From Patescibacteria group bacterium UBA6816 (GTDB taxonomy: Bacteria; Patescibacteriota; Patescibacteriia; UBA2591; UBA6264): DNA of 5,239 nt. A program made the position numbers and the translations under genes. Shown here one piece after another: positions 4,521 to 5,239 of this stretch (positions within the stretch are counted from its first letter, which is position 1; each line of letters begins with the position of its first letter). The stretch is from contig DKES01000029.1 in the NCBI GenBank assembly GCA_002452615.1, forward strand, positions 23,239 through 28,477, in the 5' to 3' direction. Under the pieces are notes generated by a model that made no database searches, was not told where the DNA came from, and saw only the letters and a list, made by a program, of their open reading frames with translations.

Positions 4521-5239
4521 TTAGCGTAAAGTTTTTTGATAAAAATTAGTTTGACGAGAAATATTAACTAAAATGCCAAAAGCTAAACAAAAAACAACAA
4601 AATTAGTTGAACCATAACCAATTAAGGGCAAAGGAATTCCTGTTAAAGGAAGAAGTCCCAACATCGCTCCCATATTAACGATGGCCTGAAAAATAAAAAG
4701 AAAACCAATTCCTCCAGCTAATAATCGCCCAAACAAAAAATCTGTTTTTTGAGCTAAAAGAAAAATGCGATAAAAGAGAAAAAGATAAAGCCCCACAATG
4801 GCCAACATTTGAATGAAACCAAATTCTTCTGCCATGACCGCAAAAATAGAATCACTTAATACCTGAGGAAGAGAAGAAACTTTTTGAGTAGAATAACCCA
4901 AACCTCGACCCCAAAGACCTCCTGAACTAATCGCTAAAATAGCTTGGTTTAGATGATATCCAGTCCCACTCGGGTCAGCAGCCAAAGGATTAAAAAAAGT
5001 TAAAAGACGATTTAAGCGATAAGGAGCAATTTTAATTAAAAAATAAAAACCAGGGATGGACAGACTCATTAAAATAATTAAATGATGCCAAGCCGCACCG
5101 GCTAAAAAATAAATAATCATGCCCGTAAGAATAAAAACCATTAAAGTGCCGAAATCTGGTTGAAGAATAATTAAACAAGAGATTAAACCCAAAAAAATCA
5201 AAAAAGGTAAAAACACTTCTTTAAATTTTTTAATTTCTT
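4521..5239 (-). CDS. rodA: RodA/FtsW family (SEDS) peptidoglycan glycosyltransferase, 5' end outside window
   Basis: SEDS proteins polymerise lipid II into glycan strands in the cytoplasmic membrane, with a partner class B PBP. About 239 C-terminal residues are visible. The frame is open to the window edge (EIKKFKEVFLPFL), so the GTG at 5216 is internal and the true start lies beyond 5239. Counting from that GTG: QPDFGT (19-24); PYRLNRLLTFFNP (65-77); GTGYHLNQAILAISSGGLWG (84-103); SDSIFAVMAEEFGF (121-134), whose Asp122 matches the catalytic Asp of the family; and GLLPLTGIPLPL (187-198). About six membrane helices are seen. GIPLP favours RodA over FtsW, but the subfamily is not certain. Odd: the highly conserved SYGGS after this motif reads GYGST (200-204). 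No strong terminator follows the stop. Confidence 0.9.
   Translation of the reverse strand, partial: EIKKFKEVFLPFLIFLGLISCLIILQPDFGTLMVFILTGMIIYFLAGAAWHHLIILMSLSIPGFYFLIKIAPYRLNRLLTFFNPLAADPSGTGYHLNQAILAISSGGLWGRGLGYSTQKVSSLPQVLSDSIFAVMAEEFGFIQMLAIVGLYLFLFYRIFLLAQKTDFLFGRLLAGGIGFLFIFQAIVNMGAMLGLLPLTGIPLPLIGYGSTNFVVFCLAFGILVNISRQTNFYQKTLR

Overview
The window is AT-rich and gene-dense. The protein set and style (short genes, very tight spacing, few Shine-Dalgarno sites, a small GIY-YIG protein beginning MNPVRK) suggest a Candidate Phyla Radiation (Patescibacteria) genome. This is inferred from the look of the proteins; there is no rRNA or other marker here to prove it.

Left block (1-3816, plus strand): an extended -10 promoter stands directly against the start codon of an LCP-family (LytR-CpsA-Psr) cell-envelope glycopolymer transferase, so its mRNA looks leaderless. 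One base later comes der (ribosome-assembly GTPase). A 170-bp GC-rich, palindrome-rich gap follows, then a small GIY-YIG nuclease-like gene whose two ends carry matching inverted repeats, and then pth (peptidyl-tRNA hydrolase), which overlaps the GIY-YIG stop codon by 4 bases. The GIY-YIG gene looks like a small insertion at the pth start codon. A symmetrical intrinsic terminator (3836-3860) serves both pth and the convergent gene beyond it.

Right block (3836-5239, minus strand): a rodA/ftsW-family gene enters from the right edge (its 5' end is outside the window) and ends at 4521. The 287-bp gap after it contains several dyads, a near-consensus promoter (TTGACA, 17 bp, TATTAT), and a leader of about 180 nt that folds into a 29-position closing helix enclosing three hairpins. 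Next comes a consensus Shine-Dalgarno and a small predicted lipoprotein of unknown function. One hairpin loop of the leader carries CCCUCCU, the exact complement of that gene's Shine-Dalgarno AGGAGGG. This leader is the best candidate in the window for an undescribed element: a structured, strand-polarised RNA that could control translation of an orphan lipoprotein.

Themes: cell wall and envelope (LCP transferase, RodA/FtsW, lipoprotein) and translation quality (Der, Pth). Several conserved motifs have unusual residues: Der second G2 motif, Pth GGHRG, and RodA GYGST.
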